Part shown: positions 38,201 to 45,232 of the stretch, in pieces
Layout: every line of letters starts with the position of its first letter
Numbering within the stretch: the stretch's first letter is position 1
Program-made: the position numbers and the translations under genes
Notes under the pieces: model-generated
Seen by the model: only the letters and a program-made list of their open reading frames with translations
Databases searched by the model: none
Told to the model about the DNA's origin: nothing
Assembly (NCBI RefSeq): GCF_937468385.1
Contig: NZ_CALBWS010000013.1
Location: forward strand, 1 to 64,000
Origin: Neobacillus rhizosphaerae
GTDB taxonomy: Bacteria; Bacillota; Bacilli; Bacillales; Cytobacillaceae
Direction of reading: 5' to 3'
DNA length: 64,000 nt

Positions 38201-40799
38201 TGCTGCAAAAGCGGTGAAAGATTTCTTTAGCTCTATCTGGGATAGTGTGAGTCATTTCTTTGCATCATTAAATTATGTTGCCCAAGCAGCGGCCCTTTCA
38301 CAGGATAGTGGCAGCCAAACAGGTAATGGTTCCCAAGCTAAATCCGATAAAGGTTCTAACAATGGTAAGGACCAGGATAAACCCGATAAAGGTTCTGGAA
38401 ATGGTAAGGGTCAGGATAAACCCGATAAAGGTTCTGGAAATGGTAAGGGTCAGGATAAACCCGATAAAGGTAACGGGGCAAAAAAATACCATGGCGGTAA
38501 TCCGAAAAAATGGAAGGATTTCTACAATGAAGTCACTCATCCAGAACCGGATTATATGATGGAGCCAGCATCACATGTGCAGTATCAGTATGACAAAGCG
38601 GGCAACCGTACGAAGATGACTGTTGACGGCAAAGACACCACATTCGATTACAATGCTGCCAACGAAATGACCCGCGCGGGTGACACTGGGTACATCTATG
38701 ATGCCAACGGTAATCTTGTCGAGAAAAATAGTAAACAAGGTACGGTTAAGTATGACTACACAGAAGATAATCAATTAAAAGGGGTCTATTATTCTGATGG
38801 TCAAGAGGTAGAATACGATTATGATGCTTTAGGGAGAAAAGTGTTCCGGACTGCGACTACCTATGATTTGAATTATTTAAAATCGCATGTAAACAATGGA
38901 AATGGAAATGGAAACGGAAACGGGCGCTGGAATGCTTTAGCAAATGGAAATGGTAAAAAAGTCGGCTTACACAAACAACTCGACGGTACTCTATCCATGG
39001 ATACGACCAATTATATGTATAATGGGACCACATCGGATGTGATGAAGGAATACGGCCCGAAAGGCCAGCCACTAGCTGAATACTATTGGGCGAACAGCCA
39101 AGTGAACTCCCGTAAAATGTTCGGCTTCCACGGGGATAAAACCTCAGGATGGCCAGGAAACATTCGCACGCGAGGCGGTCTCCTGTATTATAACTATGAT
39201 GCAACAGGGAATGTCCTAGGCGTAGACGACCGCGTTGGAGATACCGTCATGAATTATCGTTACGATGCCTTCGGCAATCTCTTTACAGACATGCCGGCAC
39301 CGTACAATGCGACAGGGTATACCGGGGAAAACTATGACCCAGCAGCCGGGTTAATGGACTATAGTGCCCGCTGGTACAGCCCAACAATCGGACGATTCCT
39401 TACAGAGGATACGGTCATAGGGGATTTAAGCAATCCACAATCGTTAAACCGCTATTCCTATGTGATGAATAATCCGGTAAATATGGTCGATCCAAGCGGT
39501 CATGTACCGGAATGGGTGAGAAATCAAGAGGACTATTCTTCACAGTACGATCAAGGTGGGACCACTTATGTTGAGCTCTGGAATTATATCGCGGGTTCTT
39601 ATCAGAAGCAGACATCCCCAACGTCTCTTGTGGAAACGATTCAGACGGACAAGTTTTATAAACAAACTTACCAGCAAACAATCGAAGAATCTTGGGAATA
39701 CACATACAAGAAGTATTTCATCATCAACGATATTCCGAAGCTATTAACGGATGATACAAAAACCTTTAGCGAAACCAATGTTTTAGAGTGGTACAATGTT
39801 ATTACGGCAAAGGAACTCATGGAACAAAATGCCGGTGAAATCGCCTCCTATGGGGCACCACCGAATGCCCGGGTTGTCTATAGTTCCAGCACATTAGATG
39901 GATTGCCATTTACCTATGATATGATCTATGGTGGACAAAGGGCAGCCGAGCAGTACAACGGAATGATGCGTCAAATCACAGGGCATACGAAGCAAATGCA
40001 GGTTCAAAAAGGTATAGGTGGATTTTTCTCTAGCGCATGGAATATCGCAAAAAATGCGGACTGGAAACAAGTGGGTATAGGTACCCTCCAGGCAATAGGA
40101 GGTAGCTTAACCGCTATTGGTGGTGCAAGTTTTGCGGTCGCAACATCTACGACGGGTGTAGGTGCTGTTGCCGGGGGGATGGTAGCTGCCTACGGGGTAA
40201 ATAATGCTACAGCAGGGCTGCTTACTATCGCAGATGCCTTTACAAAAGGCACAACTTTTAAGACAAAAAATATAATGCGAGAAGCAGTTGGAACAGTAGG
40301 TGGCAGCTTTGGATATAGAAAAGAAGCTACACAATTATACGATAATGCCGAAATAGTTGGAGGAATTGCGTTTGGTGGTTACGGTTTAGTAAAATCTGCC
40401 CCAAAAATAATAGGTAAAGCAGGAAATATGCTTAAGGGCGCCAAAAATATGTTAAAGACTTCTCCTAAGGGTATAGGAGAAGGTGAAACTACAGTTGGTA
40501 GATGGATGGGAGAAGATGAACTTTCAAAAATGACCAAAACAGGAAAAGTGCAAGAAAGTTATTCTGGTACTACCCATGTAGCTCATCCTTCTAATCCTAG
40601 TGCTTTTGGAAAACAAGCAAAACTAGGAAGTGTATACGCTGAATTTGAAGTACCATTATCATCTTTAAAGCAAACCAATGAAGGATGGGCAAAAATCATA
40701 GGACCAAACAGTTTGGAAGGGCGATTGGCAGCTAAAAAAGGTTTACCAATTCCACAAATGCCATCGGCTACTAATATACGAACGATAAGGATGAAGTAA
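32253..40799 (+). CDS. Giant secreted Rhs/YD-repeat polymorphic toxin
   Basis: It is 2848 residues with a TTG start behind AAAGGGGGAAAAAA. In order: a signal peptide (about 1-32, KRKLLRSSFTIFVSVLL); a Pro/Gln-rich linker; a DUF6531-type start (NVNLATGNLKYDKTDLNI); then about 1500 residues of YD repeats. An insert at about 1856-2110 has no YD repeats; it carries a coil and three copies of a Gly/Lys/Asp 13-mer (KGSGNGKGQDKPD). The Rhs core follows (GYTGENYDPAAGLMDYSARW, about 2356), then a hydrophobic Gly/Ala stretch. A tip of about 107 residues from GEGETTVGRWMGEDELSK onward resembles TreTu-type ADP-ribosyltransferase toxins. An immunity gene follows 1 base after the stop. The protein is likely exported and cell-surface bound, in contact-dependent competition. 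The tip family call is from memory. Confidence 0.9.
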   Translation: MGYKKRKLLRSSFTIFVSVLLVFTSIPLASRAVDLSFKDHFMDPASIMDMLPDQQQMVPQVHNPVDNLTPRLPQPLQNQQSSQGPVNQPQAGSLPSTEQNKPANVNLATGNLKYDKTDLNISGIGFDFSLNRTYSSDKDTVGAFGRGWDFNFNSQLRIYSGYNMTETRADGNVLDYKFVMDDPDGYITKFDDDTLINYELDKGHYESAKNGNTLRRISKSEYSVEAAHGTTITYNGYYAPWRDNQDPRAGKMTKRTDRYGNTMSYVYDSHGQLDYVIDTAGRTIDFVWDGNVISEVKDPSGKSIRYDYDGDQRLEKVTFRDGRSIRYQYSGSKVVAEVNGNDEKTQYHYDNGRVDEVIQPDGTKAFALSYQVNGSGIVTKTTITNASDEKWQYVIENNQISQETNPLGQETTYKYNSDGFLTEQKAVNGTLSFTYDNENKKLSQTLPDGTTTTYRYNPKWDVPELIQDNHGRVSTFIVDDGTGNVTEKNDNGIVSTYHYTNKGQIDSVGDANQRNMTFAYNSEGGLTEVINGEREKTNYTFDTLGHLVTQQLPSGLKTLYTYDNEGRLLTKKVGDSQTYEYQYDKAGRLIKTIDPLKNDQQYHYDANGRLKEYIDALGRTFSYNYFPTGRLKSITNPASEKQNFTYDALGRIKTMTSTVGTTTYTYGVYGVITIDNPYGTYTIHYNNKGLMDSVTDQLDRTTTYTYYSDGRLKTVKDPLGRTSSMDYDTNGQPKTQTLPNGQTIQFTYNAVGLLDTKTFEDKTQEKFYYDAAKRLTKEVKRDGTTVQYHYEDDQLTSMTDALNQTTKYTYYSDGQLKQTISPDGFTTTYAYNPNGWVTSVTNPKGEKTTYQYDNAGRATAVIDPKGSRKAYTYDALNRPLTFTDAMGNVYRWIYKDEENKETIILPDESQIIYQYNTLRQPIAITNSFGATTTYQYDQGGRLSKVTDPLHQVTEYKYNAIDEMTQEIRPDGKSTDYQYDAFGRLERVKNPLNQTTSYHYEEQTGWLSSVSDLNGTTKFTYDAMGRQTAQTDALGFTTKQEYDALGRLDKVINPLNEVTEYQYNPRNLLTKVIQPNKGVIEQNYDSAGRLLTVTDPRGGVTKYAYDANGNVQTVTNALNYESSMTYNKNNQLVSITDSKDDTTTYEYDENSRLIKMTNPLNQIESYTYDKAGQLLSVKQPNEAVTSYQYDALGRKVEEKNALDKVTKYLYDPLNNVIGITDPAGKTTSYSYDALGRLLSETNRKGDTTSYEYLDNERKVKEKDALGQTTVMQYDALQRLVEVTNPLNQTTKYSYDPLGRILMQTDPKGNKETSAYNTMGLVSQYTDKNGNVYKFDYDLSGNQTAVMDPLGDQSTYQYDLLNRLTKEVDARKGVTQYRYDSVNNLTSQIDPENGEWAFAYDTLNRRTAVVDPLKRETTYGYDQAGNIKSIKDPAGGVTTYDYSLLGWLTEKKDAEGSVWSYHYNALGQVTSVTNPNGDETAYQYDAEGNLTKETDPLDHQVSYQYDPLNRLVERKDQAGFKTAYHYDAIGNLVKQADALGQAVNYTYDSLNQLEKVQTPKGSTTLFQYDPNGNVIKQVNARGAETTYHYDKLNQLDSVTDALGGQASYQYDPMGNLTKLTDPNGNARTWSYNLNGQTVKETNALGDQTHYSYDLAGQLIEKDTPNGDALKYSYTPNGQVKTVNANDTTLSYNYDRVGRLVEMNSPASVDQFAYDKLGRLTTQSNLTMDKQLNYQYDKVGNLTAVTNSEDRTISYTYDSRNLVTSLTDPDENKTTYAYDAIGQETTKQLPNGHQVNTTYNEDGYIEKIADRNPLSHSGETLNTLEYQYDALGNQISQNINNEEKTTYQYDALNRLVDVHYPKEKYSSIKDNIYTPPKNKKDNNQDKTNQQPGLVDRSNSNQKLVNEGISGLYNEESTLNNGGSEDILLSDSGTSAQQNRDEGITTTKDTKKQAASDKNKKVEKKENKSFFSKIGDGFKTVWKTIKAAAKAVKDFFSSIWDSVSHFFASLNYVAQAAALSQDSGSQTGNGSQAKSDKGSNNGKDQDKPDKGSGNGKGQDKPDKGSGNGKGQDKPDKGNGAKKYHGGNPKKWKDFYNEVTHPEPDYMMEPASHVQYQYDKAGNRTKMTVDGKDTTFDYNAANEMTRAGDTGYIYDANGNLVEKNSKQGTVKYDYTEDNQLKGVYYSDGQEVEYDYDALGRKVFRTATTYDLNYLKSHVNNGNGNGNGNGRWNALANGNGKKVGLHKQLDGTLSMDTTNYMYNGTTSDVMKEYGPKGQPLAEYYWANSQVNSRKMFGFHGDKTSGWPGNIRTRGGLLYYNYDATGNVLGVDDRVGDTVMNYRYDAFGNLFTDMPAPYNATGYTGENYDPAAGLMDYSARWYSPTIGRFLTEDTVIGDLSNPQSLNRYSYVMNNPVNMVDPSGHVPEWVRNQEDYSSQYDQGGTTYVELWNYIAGSYQKQTSPTSLVETIQTDKFYKQTYQQTIEESWEYTYKKYFIINDIPKLLTDDTKTFSETNVLEWYNVITAKELMEQNAGEIASYGAPPNARVVYSSSTLDGLPFTYDMIYGGQRAAEQYNGMMRQITGHTKQMQVQKGIGGFFSSAWNIAKNADWKQVGIGTLQAIGGSLTAIGGASFAVATSTTGVGAVAGGMVAAYGVNNATAGLLTIADAFTKGTTFKTKNIMREAVGTVGGSFGYRKEATQLYDNAEIVGGIAFGGYGLVKSAPKIIGKAGNMLKGAKNMLKTSPKGIGEGETTVGRWMGEDELSKMTKTGKVQESYSGTTHVAHPSNPSAFGKQAKLGSVYAEFEVPLSSLKQTNEGWAKIIGPNSLEGRLAAKKGLPIPQMPSATNIRTIRMK
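38367..38470 (+). repeat. 39-bp tandem repeat inside the Rhs gene
   Basis: Almost three copies of a 39-base unit (AAACCCGATAAAGGTTCTGG + AAATGGTAAGGGTCAGGAT) encode a Gly-Asn-Lys-Asp-rich 13-mer. The first copy is diverged, and the next two are nearly identical. Copy number is likely to vary between strains. Confidence 0.8.
38943..39932 (+). repeat. Rhs core repeat, copy A (in the intact gene)
   Basis: About 990 bases are almost identical to 45233-46216. Differences are single bases except for a divergent patch around 39690-39760. The repeat ends at ATGATCTATGGT in both copies, where the toxin-specific sequence begins. Confidence 0.93.
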
Positions 40800-40800
40800 A

Positions 40801-41097
40801 ATGTTAGCAATACTAAAGGAATGGTTATCTCTAAACGAGAAAAAACTTGAGGGGCTAGGTATTAAGTTAGATGATTTAACTCATTCTGTTGAAAGTTCAC
40901 CTGACCCTAGCTTAAGAGTTGACCATATTTCGAATAGCTCTATGGGGAGAATTACGGTTTGGAGTTCAAAAAAGGTAGATATTGAAGTAGTAGACTTTAA
41001 TACAGGAGATACAAAACTTTACGAACAAAAGGAAATAAACGATGATATGCCTAACTTTGATTTATTATTAGAACAATATATAAAGGAAATGCAGTAG
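40801..41097 (+). CDS. Immunity protein for the Rhs tip (TriTu-like)
   Basis: It is 98 residues, acidic and cytoplasmic, with a helical N-terminus (LAILKEWLSLNEKKLEGLG) and a beta-rich middle (GRITVWSSKKVDIEVVDF). It starts 1 base after the rhs stop, the usual place of a cognate immunity gene. Families of this kind pair with TreTu-type tips; I assign it by position plus that resemblance. A strong terminator follows. Confidence 0.75.
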   Translation: MLAILKEWLSLNEKKLEGLGIKLDDLTHSVESSPDPSLRVDHISNSSMGRITVWSSKKVDIEVVDFNTGDTKLYEQKEINDDMPNFDLLLEQYIKEMQ

Positions 41098-41102
41098 TAA
41101 CT

Positions 41103-41143
41103 AGAGGGTGGCTTGTTTAAATTTACAAGCTACCCTCTTTTTA
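41103..41143 (+). terminator. Terminator of the rhs-immunity operon
   Basis: AGAGGGTGGCTTGT and ACAAGCTACCCTCT pair (one G-T) around a 7-base loop and end in T5. Confidence 0.92.
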
Positions 41144-41429
41144 GTGTTCATACAAGTTATAATAAGTGACCTAGTGACGAATAAACCGCTTGTTATTACT
41201 AAAATAGATACAACCCTTATAAGCCAAATATGATGTTTTATCAAATTAAAGAGTACGTACATCAACTTTAAATCGAATGTCCTATTTAATGTATTTTACC
41301 TCCTACAAATGATAACAAAATCGTCAGTTACCACCATTTTCATGCTCGAATAGTCTATCTTCGCTTTCTCCCTACCTTTTAAATTTTTTCGCAACTTTGA
41401 CGTACATAGAACGATTATTATAGTGAGGA
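41144..41429. other. Gene-free stretch before the Xre gene
   Basis: It holds no gene that I can support on either strand. It separates the rhs operon from a serine-recombinase module. Confidence 0.4.
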
Positions 41430-41630
41430 CTACTCCACCTCGATTAACTCCTGAATTTCGATGTCTAACACTTTGCATACTGTTTCTAATGTTGATAGAT
41501 AAACTCTGTCCACGTTGTCTGAACATAGATGGCTAATCGTATTAGGGCGTAGCCCTGTCATTCGTGCCAATTCACGTTGTGATATGTCACGTTCTTTCAG
41601 GATTTCCTTTAGTTTGATGGATATTGGCAT
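41430..41630 (-). CDS. Xre-family HTH regulator
   Basis: The 66 residues are almost entirely one helix-turn-helix (LKEILKERDISQRELARMTG, then RPNTISHLCSDN, and LETVCKVLDIEIQELIEV). It is divergent from the serine recombinase gene, whose start is 164 bases away, suggesting control of that recombinase or auto-regulation. It is similar to the small Xre repressors of mobile elements. Confidence 0.85.
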   Translation of the reverse strand: MPISIKLKEILKERDISQRELARMTGLRPNTISHLCSDNVDRVYLSTLETVCKVLDIEIQELIEVE

Positions 41631-41793
41631 GATAATTCCCTTCCTTTTTTCATGTTACTTTTACGATACACAAAAAATTTGTATCGGTAAAGGGGTTGAA
41701 TGTATCGCTAAAGCCGCATACAATGAATTTATATTAAATATAGCGGCTAAGCGTTACATAAATCTCAATTTGCGTAACGGAGGGGGAAATATC

Positions 41794-42568
41794 ATGAAAG
41801 TTATCGGATATATTCGAGTATCCACACAAGGTCAAGCAAGGGATGGATACAGTCTTGCTTACCAAGAAGATGAAATCAAAGCGTATTGTCAGGCACAAGG
41901 ATACACGCTTTTACGCTTGTTTAAGGACGAGGGTATCAGTGGGGCTAAAGTGGATGAAGAAGCGTTAGAAGTGGACAGATTAGGCTTTCAGGAGATGTTG
42001 GAGTATCTCACCCACCATGAGGTGGATTATGTTGTCACATTGAATACAAGCCGATTATGGCGGTCAGACATTGTAAAAGTGTTAGTTCATCGAGAATTGA
42101 AAAAGTTTGGAGTGGACATTCGGAGTATTGAACAACCGCAATACAGTATCCACAAGAAAGACCCTAGTGACTTTTTAATCAATGGCTTAATGGAGTTATT
42201 AGACCAATATCAACGATTAGAAATATCTTTAAAGCTAGGAAGAGGGCGAAACAAGAAAGCCCAACAGGGCGGCTATGCAGGAGGAAATGTCGCATTAGGT
42301 TATAAAGTGAAAAAAGGTAAAAAGGCTTGTCATAGATGATAGACAGGCACAGACCGTACAAAGAGTGTTTGACTTAAAAGAACAGTATCCTTTATGGTCT
42401 TTAACTCAACTAGCGGAACAACTGAATGAAGAAGGACATCGAACAAAACAAGAAAAATTGTTTACGAAAGTCCAGATCAAACGGATTTTAGATAGAAAAG
42501 CCTTTTATAGCGGCTTATACCGCTATGGTGAAATAACGGCACATGGCAAACATCAAGCGATTTTATAA
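41794..42568 (+). pseudogene. Small serine recombinase, single frameshift
   Basis: The resolvase catalytic domain is complete (VIGYIRVSTQGQARDGYS with the nucleophile Ser9, then the TLNTSRLWRSDI block), followed by a recombinase domain. At about 42320-42328 an extra base shifts the frame. The downstream frame continues LVIDDRQAQTVQRVFDLKEQ, LWSLTQLAEQLNEEG, FTKVQIKRILDRKAFYSG to TAA at 42568. Without the shift it would be about 257 residues. ATG 41794 follows GGAGGGGG. A heavily decayed copy lies at 48625. Confidence 0.85.
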
Positions 42569-42569
42569 C

Positions 42570-42665
42570 GGTTAACAGATTGAGAATGGATAGGCTTTCG
42601 TACCCTTGCGAGTCCTAAAGACTAACGCTCGACCTAAGGTTGCCGACATTCTCTGTCTTGCTTTA
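42570..42665 (+). ncRNA. Candidate IS110 bridge RNA
   Basis: A long stem closes the region: GAGAATG (42582) pairs with CATTCTC (42647), extended by CAGA / TCTG-like pairs. Inside, GGC / GCC pairs again. Next comes an internal loop with 5' strand CGTACCCTT (42599-42607) and 3' strand CCTAAGG (42633-42639), separated by a hairpin (CGAGTC-loop-GACT, CTCG). IS110 elements are known to encode a bridge RNA upstream of the transposase. The two loop strands match the Rhs sequence beside the element (see findings). Only one loop is clear; the second, if present, is not obvious. Confidence 0.5.
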
Positions 42666-42699
42666 ATCGTTCAATCTAAAATAGGGGTGAGGCTTTCTG

Positions 42700-43932
42700 A
42701 TGAGAAGAGATGAGTATATTTACATAGGGCTAGATTTACACAAGTTTCAACATACAGCGGTGATAGTGGATTGTTGGTTTGAGAAGTTAGGAGAAATGAC
42801 GTTTCAAAATAAACCATCTGTTTTTCCTAGTTTATTAGAATATGTGAATAGATACCTTACAGAAGGTTTGACCCCTGTATTTGGATTAGAAGATGTGGGC
42901 GGTTACGGAAGGGATTTAGCTTTATATCTGATTGAACAAGGCTACATTGTAAAATTCGTTAATTCCTCATTATCCAATGCAGAACGGAACAGTTATGCAA
43001 TGACTGAAAAGAATGATAGTTGGGACGCTCAATGTGTCGCAGATGTTTTAATTCGTAAGCTACCGTATTTACCTGACGCTACACCATCGGATATTCATTG
43101 GATAATCTCTCAACTTGTGGGAAGAAGAAATGCTTTAGTGAAAGCCCAAACAGCCTTGAAAAATCAACTTCATATGCAATTAAACTATCATTACCCAAGC
43201 TACAAGGATTTCTTTTCAGAAGTGGATGGGAAAACAGCTTTAGCCTTCTGGGAAAGCTACCCTTCACCATCTCATTTGGTGGGAGAAACGGTAGAGGGAT
43301 TACGAACATTCCTATTAGAAGCAAGTAACAAAGCTTGTTCCACTAGAAAAGCAGAACAAATATTATCACTTGTTCAAGCTGATGGTGAGATAAAGAGAGA
43401 GCACCAAACATCAAGAGACTTTATCGTTCAAAGCATGGTCAGAGATATCTGCTTTAAGAAACAGGAAATTAAGAAGGGTGAAAGAGAAATAAAAGTGACA
43501 ATTCAGAAGTTAGGTATGCAGCTTGAGACTATGCCAGGAATTGATACGGTTACCTCATCCGCTTTGATTGCAGAAATCGGAGACATTCATCGTTTCGCAA
43601 CTTCTGACAAACTCGCAAGATATGCAGGAATAGCACCAATCAAAATGGGGTCGGGCGGTAAGGAAACGATGAAAAAAACGAAACAAGGTAATCGAAAGCT
43701 ATACGATACCTTTTACAACCTAGCTGTCCAACAAGTCCAAGTATGTAAAGGAAGTAAAATACCTCGTAACCCTGTGTTTTATGCTTACTATAATCAAAAA
43801 CTAAGTGAAGGGAAATCCAAATCACAAGCTCTTCTTTGCATAATGAGAAGATTAGTCAGAATAATCTATGGTATGATGAAAAATAAAACGGCTTATATCC
43901 TGCCAGATCAACCTGAAACAATAGCTAGTTAA
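42700..43932 (+). CDS. IS110-family transposase (DEDD recombinase)
   Basis: It is 410 residues. The N-terminal RuvC-like DEDD domain opens YIYIGLDLHKFQHTAVIVD (first Asp at 12) with later acidic residues in FGLEDVGGYG and NDSWDAQCVADVL. The C-terminal Tnp20 domain has LETMPGIDTVTSSALIAEIG and FATSDKLARYAGIAP, with the catalytic serine region in this half. It looks intact. It follows the broken serine recombinase by 131 bases and precedes a displaced Rhs tip. Confidence 0.92.
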   Translation: MRRDEYIYIGLDLHKFQHTAVIVDCWFEKLGEMTFQNKPSVFPSLLEYVNRYLTEGLTPVFGLEDVGGYGRDLALYLIEQGYIVKFVNSSLSNAERNSYAMTEKNDSWDAQCVADVLIRKLPYLPDATPSDIHWIISQLVGRRNALVKAQTALKNQLHMQLNYHYPSYKDFFSEVDGKTALAFWESYPSPSHLVGETVEGLRTFLLEASNKACSTRKAEQILSLVQADGEIKREHQTSRDFIVQSMVRDICFKKQEIKKGEREIKVTIQKLGMQLETMPGIDTVTSSALIAEIGDIHRFATSDKLARYAGIAPIKMGSGGKETMKKTKQGNRKLYDTFYNLAVQQVQVCKGSKIPRNPVFYAYYNQKLSEGKSKSQALLCIMRRLVRIIYGMMKNKTAYILPDQPETIAS

Positions 43933-43985
43933 ATATAATTGGGTGGTGGTTGAATAACTGCCACCTTTCATAGAGTAGATTTTTA

Positions 43986-44387
43986 GATATTCCTAAGGGT
44001 ACGGGTAAGTTTATCCCTGATATAATACTAAATAAGGGGTTCGACAATTTCACACAATTGAAAAACTATATAGGAAGTCCGGGAGAAGGAAAAGCATGGC
44101 ACCATATAGTTGAACAATCTCAAGTTGGAAAGCGAGCTAATTTCCCAGCAAGTGAAGTAAACAATGTAAAGAATATCATTTCAATCCCACATAGAAGTGG
44201 TACAGTTCACTCAAAAATATCAGCTCACTACTCATCAAAATTTGACTATACAAATGGTTTAACTGTTCGTGATTGGCTTGCGACTCAATCATTTGAGGAT
44301 CAATTTAAATACGGAAAAGAACTTCTTGAAGAATTTGGTGATGTGTCTTCAACAAGTAAGGGATGGGTGTTTACAGAATTTAAATAA
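43986..44387 (+). pseudogene. Displaced Rhs toxin tip, HNH-like nuclease
   Basis: The open frame begins at the pretoxin motif DIPKGTGK (43986) with no start codon and no Rhs core upstream, so it is a severed C-terminus. A TTG at 44058 might allow some expression. The tip contains GEGKAWHHIVEQSQVGKRAN and later IPHRSGTVHSKISAHYSS, an HNH/ENDO VII-type His-rich pattern, which suggests a DNase. An immunity-type gene follows 17 bases later. It lies directly against the IS110 right end. Confidence 0.78.
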
Positions 44388-44404
44388 AGGAGGAATTAAT
44401 CAGA

Positions 44405-44734
44405 ATGGATGAAAGAGCGCCTAAGTTTGGTGATATTGCAAAGAAAAGGTGGGAATATCTTAACAATGATGATAGCACCAAAGGAAATAACTGTTACGAT
44501 GAGCTTCTTTCTATTGCTATAGAACTTCGCAATGAAGGGAAACTTCATGAACTTGGTGGACTATTAGATAATGAAAATGAAGGTGTTCAATTTGAAGCAG
44601 CAACAAAACTATTGACACTTAACTTTGAAAAAGCAGAAAAGACACTAGAGAAATTAACGGAGAAAAAAGGGGTCTTACCTTTTTCAGCTAAAATGACTCT
44701 TAGACAATGGAGAGCGGGTAATCTTAAATTTTAG
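44405..44734 (+). CDS. Immunity protein, DUF2019-like
   Basis: It is 109 residues and all helical, with a HEAT-like stretch (GGLLDNENEGVQFEAATKLL, FEKAEKTLEKL) typical of DUF2019 proteins that act as immunity proteins to Rhs-type toxins. AGGAGG precedes the ATG at 44405. It is intact although its toxin is severed, so it may serve as an orphan immunity gene against relatives. Confidence 0.72.
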   Translation: MDERAPKFGDIAKKRWEYLNNDDSTKGNNCYDELLSIAIELRNEGKLHELGGLLDNENEGVQFEAATKLLTLNFEKAEKTLEKLTEKKGVLPFSAKMTLRQWRAGNLKF

Positions 44735-44952
44735 GTTAGCATACCCTTAATCAACCTAGGAAGAAATATATGGTTTTTGAGCAGGACAGAAAGAGCGAGG
44801 ACTGTTCTAAATTCATAGCTCATGATGGTTGTACCATCATGGAATGCCATGTAGATGCTAAGGAAGGATTAGAAGAACAAGAAAGGTAATAATAGAGGCC
44901 TCCATAAAGAGTATGAAGTGATTAAAGTAGTCTAAATGAACAATATATTTTT
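44735..44952. other. Stretch with a 21-bp palindrome and a tiny frame
   Basis: CATGATGGTTGTACCATCATG (44821-44841, one central mismatch) is shared with 48371-48391. A frame at 44771-44890 could encode 39 residues (MVFEQDRKSEDCSKF...), but it has no ribosome site, so I do not call it a gene. Confidence 0.5.
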
Positions 44953-44990
44953 AAACCTTGATTGGCTATATATGCCTTTCAAGGTTTTTT
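44953..44990 (+). terminator. Cassette terminator, copy 1
   Basis: AAACCTTG / CAAGGTTT with the loop ATTGGCTAT..TGCCTTT ends in T6. Near-identical terminators follow the other two displaced cassettes (47253, 48263). Confidence 0.88.
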
Positions 44991-45232
44991 CTTTATCCTA
45001 CGATTTAAAATATATTAATTTTGAATCTAAAGCCCATGATGGTTAAATGACACAGGAGATTTGTGGTAGTGACATTTAAATAAAAATAACCATACTAACT
45101 GCTCAGAGCAATGGGTAAAAGAAATAACTTTAAAAGGATAAGTTTATTGAAATCTTTTTTGAAATAATGGCTCAATTATTAAGTAAAGGTGAAGTCTAAA
45201 ATAGTTTATAAGTGTATTTTACAATTCGTTAT
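44991..45232. other. Gene-free stretch before the second Rhs core
   Basis: I see no gene. A GCCCATGATGGTT at 45031 is half of the palindrome seen at 44821. The Rhs homology starts abruptly at 45233. Confidence 0.4.

Larger units (their letters stand above)
42569..43985 (+). mobile_element. IS110-family insertion sequence (ends uncertain)
   Basis: It is a transposase gene preceded by about 130 bases of structured non-coding DNA and followed by a conserved hairpin (GGTGGTGGTT / AACTGCCACC, 43941-43965). IS110 elements have no clear inverted repeats and make no target duplication, so I cannot fix the ends. On the right it stops immediately before GATATTCCTAAGGG, an Rhs pretoxin sequence. A second IS110 3' end at 47314-47457 stops before the same sequence. 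Confidence 0.7.

Noticed and set aside
38367..38470. CRISPR-like short repeat array
   Set aside because: The units are directly abutting 39-mers in frame inside a protein gene, without spacers. No cas genes are seen in the window.
38275..38559. Frame with repeated KVLEMVRVRINPI in the Rhs gene
   Set aside because: It is an alternate frame of the 39-bp tandem repeat inside the intact rhs gene.
41515..41793. N-terminal extension of the serine recombinase frame
   Set aside because: The extension overlaps the Xre gene. The conserved protein starts at ATG 41794 behind GGAGGGGG.
44771..44890. 39-codon frame MVFEQDRKSEDC...
   Set aside because: It has no ribosome site, and its middle is the 21-bp palindrome. 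It is more likely non-coding.
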